Below, in pieces: positions 38,878 through 41,647 of a stretch of 41,647 bases of DNA. Positions within the stretch are counted from its first letter, which is position 1; each line of letters opens with the position of its first letter. Below the pieces are notes generated by a model. That model ran no database searches. It saw only the letters and a list, made by a program, of their open reading frames with translations, and was not told where the DNA came from. The position numbers were made by a program, and so were the translations under genes. Origin of the DNA: Actinomycetota bacterium (lineage in GTDB: Bacteria; Actinomycetota; CADDZG01; WHSQ01). The DNA lies in NCBI GenBank assembly GCA_009380005.1, contig WHSQ01000002.1:40007-81653 (forward strand). Reading direction: 5' to 3'.

Positions 38878-39264
38878 TCAGCCCTCCGAGCCCTCCACCA
38901 GGGCCCTGTAGCCGGCGGCGTCCAGGAGCTCGCCCTCCTCCCCACCGCCCTCGACCGAGACGAGCCAACCCTCGCCGTACGGATCGTCGTTGATGATCTG
39001 CGGGTTCTTCTCCGCGGCCACGTTCTTGTCGATCACCTTGCCGGACACGGGGCTGTAGACGTCGGAGACGGATTTCGTCGATTCGACCTCACCCAGCGGC
39101 TCACCCGCGGATACCTCGGTGCCCGGATCCGGCAGTTGCACGAAGACGATGTCGCCGAGCTGATCCTGGGCGTAGTCGGTGATGCCGACGACGATCCGGC
39201 CCCCGTCCTCGCGCGCCCACTCGTGCTCCTTCGTATAGCGCCTGTCCTCCGGTATCTCGCTCAC
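38878..39264 (-). CDS. gcvH: Glycine cleavage system H protein
   Basis: The 128-residue lipoyl carrier of the glycine cleavage system. Family segments are RYTKEHEWARED at the N-terminus, VGITDYAQDQLGDIVFVQLPDPG, and the lipoylation site GEVESTKSVSDVYSP with Lys64. NPQIINDDPYGEGWLVSV follows, and the tail is acidic. It is separated from gcvT/gcvPA/gcvPB by eight genes but transcribed in the same direction, 22 bases after the sugar nucleotidyltransferase gene. The order gcvH-garA-merR is the mycobacterial one. Confidence 0.96.
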   Translation of the reverse strand: MSEIPEDRRYTKEHEWAREDGGRIVVGITDYAQDQLGDIVFVQLPDPGTEVSAGEPLGEVESTKSVSDVYSPVSGKVIDKNVAAEKNPQIINDDPYGEGWLVSVEGGGEEGELLDAAGYRALVEGSEG

Positions 39265-39286
39265 GGAGCTCCCTTCTGCCGTGTGC

Positions 39287-41647
39287 CTACGGAAACGTCG
39301 GCTGCTCGTCGCCCTCGACGACCGACCCGACGAGCTGAACGTACCTGTCGACCAGGGATTCGGCTTCCTCGCGCGTGGGAGCCTCCGCCCAGATCCTGCA
39401 GGCCGGCTCGTCCGCGAGAGGGATCACGAGAGCCCAACGATCCTCTTCCACGACCTTGACCCCATCGAGGAGCATGAGGCGGCCGGGTACCGCGGCCGAT
39501 GCGACGTGCCGCATGGCGGCGCCCTTCTTCTGCCATGGGGTGCGAACGTCACGCGTGACCACGAAGGTCTGCGGGAGCCCATCCACCAGCTCCGAAAGCG
39601 GTTCCCGCGCCACCGCCACCAGCTCCAGAGTCTTGGCGAAGGTCATGAGTGCATCCGGAGCCGGCATCAGGGAGGGGAAGACCAGGGCGCCCTCTGCGTT
39701 ACCGGCGAAACCAACCCCGCTGCGCGCCGCTCTGGCCATCAGTGCGGGGAGTCCCGTAGGGCTCCATTGGACCTTGGCCCCGGCCTCCGCGGCCAGTCGC
39801 TCCACCGCCGCCGTCGTCGACACGGGAACGGTGATGAGCGATGCGCCGCGCCTCGCCTCGTGCCGGACGAAAGCCAGAAGCGCCTTCTCGTGGTCGACCA
39901 GACGGCCACGGTCGTCGACGAGATGGGCGACTTCGCCCCCCGGCTCGAGCAGGACGCCGAGGTCGGATCCGGAGTTGCGGACGTTCACCGACAGAGCTTC
40001 GAGGAGCCTCTTCACGTCGTCGAGCACGAGGACCGGCCGGTTCTCGTCGGTGAACGCGTGCAGAGCGAGCGCGTCGCACCCCAGCCGGCCCAGGATCGAC
40101 GGACCTACGAGCGACAGCGGCCCGTACGCGTAATCCACGACGACCTTGAGCCGGCGTGCCTTCACGGTCTCGGCGTCGATCGCTTTCATGAGCCCGGCCG
40201 AGTACTGCTCCAGCGTATGCGGCGGGAACTCCAGCTCGCCGAGCTTGGCCGGACCGGGGGCCCGGTAGTCCTCGCGGAAGAAGATCCGGTCGATCTTCCG
40301 CTGAACGGACTCGGGGATGTCGGCGCCGTCCTCCGCGAACAGCCGGATCTCGACCACCTCGGGGTCCCGGGGCGAGGTCCGAACGGAGATCCCTCCCGTC
40401 GCCTGGCGGCTCTTCACGGTGAAGCGCGTGATCGGCATCGGCATGAGCTCGAGGTCCTGGCACGTGACCCCGGTCGAGTTGAGCCCCGCGATAATCGCCC
40501 GTTTCATGGTTCGCGCCGCGCGGCTGGCGTCTCGTCCGGTGACCACGATGCTTCCCCGCTTCAAGGTCGTGCCGTACGCCATCCCGAGCCGCACCGCCGT
40601 CTGGGGCGTGACTCCCACGTGCATCTCCCCCGCGACGCCCCGGGAGCCGAAGAGGCTGCGGGCCGCCCGTCGCTCGCGCACCACGCTCTGCGTCACGATG
40701 GCTCCTGCTTCGACGCTCCGCGAAGGATAGATGCGTACCCGTCGTTGGATGGCGGCGCCGGCGCCGACCGTGGTCTCGTCACCGGCGACCGCTCCTTCCT
40801 CCAGGCTCGCGCCGGTGCCGACCGAGGCCCCGCGTCCCAGGACGCCCCCACGGATCTGCGCGTAACGACCGACGCTCGCGTGATCCATCACGACGCCGCC
40901 GACGATGCGCGCGTCCGCGCCGACGACGACGTTGTCACCCAAGCACGCGTGACCACCGATGACCGCGCCGGGCCCGATCCGGCAGTTGTCACCGATCAGA
41001 GCCGGCCCTTCGATCTCGGCGCTCGGATCGATCTCGACGTCGTCACCGATCCAAACGCTCGGCTTCAGCTCGAACCCCGGGATGCGGGTTCGCACCCTGC
41101 GCGCGACCACGTCCACATGCGCCTGCAGGTAGGCCTCCGTATTGCCGACATCGGTCCAGTAGCCATCCGTCACGTAGCCGAATACCGGCAGGCCCTTGTC
41201 CAACATCGCGGGGAAGACGTCGGCGGAGAAATCGTAGGACTCATCCGGCGGGATCAGATCCAGGACCTCGGGCTCCAGCACGTAGATGCCGGTGTTGATC
41301 GTGTCCGAGAACACCTGTCCCCAGGTCGGCTTCTCGAGGAAGCGCTCGATCTTGCCGCCCGGCTGCGTCATCACGATGCCGAACTCGAGAGGGTCCTGCA
41401 TCCTCTTCAGCACCAGCGTCGCAGCCGAACCTTGCTCCCGGTGGAAGCGGACGACATCGCGCATGTCGATGTCGGTGAGGGCATCGCCGGAGACGACCAG
41501 ACAGGCGCCGGACAGGAGGTCCCGCGCCCCCAGCACCGAGCCCGCCGTCCCCAGGGGAACGTCCTCGGTGGCGTACGAGAGGCTCACGCCGAGATCCGAG
41601 CCATCCCCGAAGTAATTGCGGATCACCGAGGAAAGGAACTGCACGGT
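39287..41647 (-). CDS. Mannose-1-phosphate guanylyltransferase/phosphomannomutase-like fusion (N-terminus off the edge)
   Basis: At least 786 residues, cut at the right edge before the G-x-G-T-R-x-x-P nucleotide-binding loop. The visible start is the nucleotidyltransferase domain (LSYATEDVPLGTAGSVL, VVSGDALTDIDM, EKPTWGQVFSDTINTGIYVL, DGYWTDVGNTEAYL). Left-handed beta-helix hexapeptide repeats follow (about 195-310), then a phosphomannomutase-like region from about 345. In that region the usual T-A-S-H-N-P serine loop reads VRTSPRDP, and the metal-binding D-G-D-A-D-R loop is not recognisable, so this half may be regulatory instead of catalytic. The exact sugar nucleotide is not certain. It would supply GDP-mannose-like donors for envelope glycans. 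Confidence 0.85.
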   Translation of the reverse strand, partial: TVQFLSSVIRNYFGDGSDLGVSLSYATEDVPLGTAGSVLGARDLLSGACLVVSGDALTDIDMRDVVRFHREQGSAATLVLKRMQDPLEFGIVMTQPGGKIERFLEKPTWGQVFSDTINTGIYVLEPEVLDLIPPDESYDFSADVFPAMLDKGLPVFGYVTDGYWTDVGNTEAYLQAHVDVVARRVRTRIPGFELKPSVWIGDDVEIDPSAEIEGPALIGDNCRIGPGAVIGGHACLGDNVVVGADARIVGGVVMDHASVGRYAQIRGGVLGRGASVGTGASLEEGAVAGDETTVGAGAAIQRRVRIYPSRSVEAGAIVTQSVVRERRAARSLFGSRGVAGEMHVGVTPQTAVRLGMAYGTTLKRGSIVVTGRDASRAARTMKRAIIAGLNSTGVTCQDLELMPMPITRFTVKSRQATGGISVRTSPRDPEVVEIRLFAEDGADIPESVQRKIDRIFFREDYRAPGPAKLGELEFPPHTLEQYSAGLMKAIDAETVKARRLKVVVDYAYGPLSLVGPSILGRLGCDALALHAFTDENRPVLVLDDVKRLLEALSVNVRNSGSDLGVLLEPGGEVAHLVDDRGRLVDHEKALLAFVRHEARRGASLITVPVSTTAAVERLAAEAGAKVQWSPTGLPALMARAARSGVGFAGNAEGALVFPSLMPAPDALMTFAKTLELVAVAREPLSELVDGLPQTFVVTRDVRTPWQKKGAAMRHVASAAVPGRLMLLDGVKVVEEDRWALVIPLADEPACRIWAEAPTREEAESLVDRYVQLVGSVVEGDEQPTFP

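Noticed and set aside
1-41647. Mobile elements, CRISPR arrays, tRNA genes, prophage
   Set aside because: No transposase, integrase, regularly spaced repeats or tRNA-like cloverleaf was recognised anywhere in the window by reading both strands.

Overview
The window is GC-rich DNA with coding bases strongly biased to G/C at third positions. It has very tight gene packing (many 1-4 base ATGA/GTGA/TTGA stop-start overlaps) and no mobile element, CRISPR array, rRNA or tRNA that I can see. The gene content points to an actinobacterium (Actinomycetota), probably not a close relative of the model genera. Two blocks follow the order I recall from Mycobacterium tuberculosis: tatA-tatC-helY, and gcvH-garA(FHA)-merR-DUF151-merR-gcv. 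A third block (AGPS-like flavoprotein, diacylglycerol kinase, glpD) recalls the Rv2249c-Rv2252 neighbourhood. A DUF4193 protein is also typically actinobacterial.

Layout. 1-5047 (+): the end of a TatA-like gene, tatC, a membrane-anchored unknown, a HelY-type helicase and a HAD protein. 5068-8569 (+): thiolase, AGPS-like flavoprotein and lipid kinase. 8604-11457 (-): an operon of a small membrane protein, glpD and an alpha/beta hydrolase. 11505-12653 (+): acyl-CoA dehydrogenase. 12713-19885: an Lrp/AsnC regulator divergent from a six-gene (+) operon kamA-kdd-amidohydrolase-kamD-kamE-kal for coenzyme-B12-dependent lysine breakdown. 20017-22578: a second HAD protein, then proS and a YjbQ-like gene (-). 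22579-23303: a gene-free stretch with a near-consensus promoter and a run of small hairpins, which I read as a candidate structured RNA. 23304-26945: DUF4193, an Lnt homologue with Ser at the catalytic Cys position, and a lipoprotein of the alkaline phosphatase superfamily that looks circularly permuted. 27212-28814 (+): a pseudo-receiver protein and a methyltransferase. 28852-41647 (-): a long co-directional block with the glycine cleavage system (gcvT, gcvPA, gcvPB, and gcvH further upstream), a GT-C mannosyltransferase, two MerR regulators, DUF151, HPRT, a D,D-carboxypeptidase, a GarA-like FHA protein with a zinc ribbon, and a sugar nucleotidyltransferase/phosphomannomutase-like fusion cut by the window edge.

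How it fits together. The kam operon should take L-lysine through 3,6-diaminohexanoate and 3,5-diaminohexanoate to 3-keto-5-aminohexanoate, and Kal should deaminate 3-aminobutyryl-CoA to crotonyl-CoA. The linking enzyme Kce (a BKACE/DUF849 protein) is not in the window; a YtcJ-type amidohydrolase is translationally coupled inside the operon instead. The nearby thiolase and acyl-CoA dehydrogenase could process the CoA products. Glycine cleavage, the GarA-like FHA protein (GarA/OdhI regulate 2-oxoglutarate metabolism in relatives) and lysine breakdown together suggest an amino-acid-using lifestyle. This is inference.
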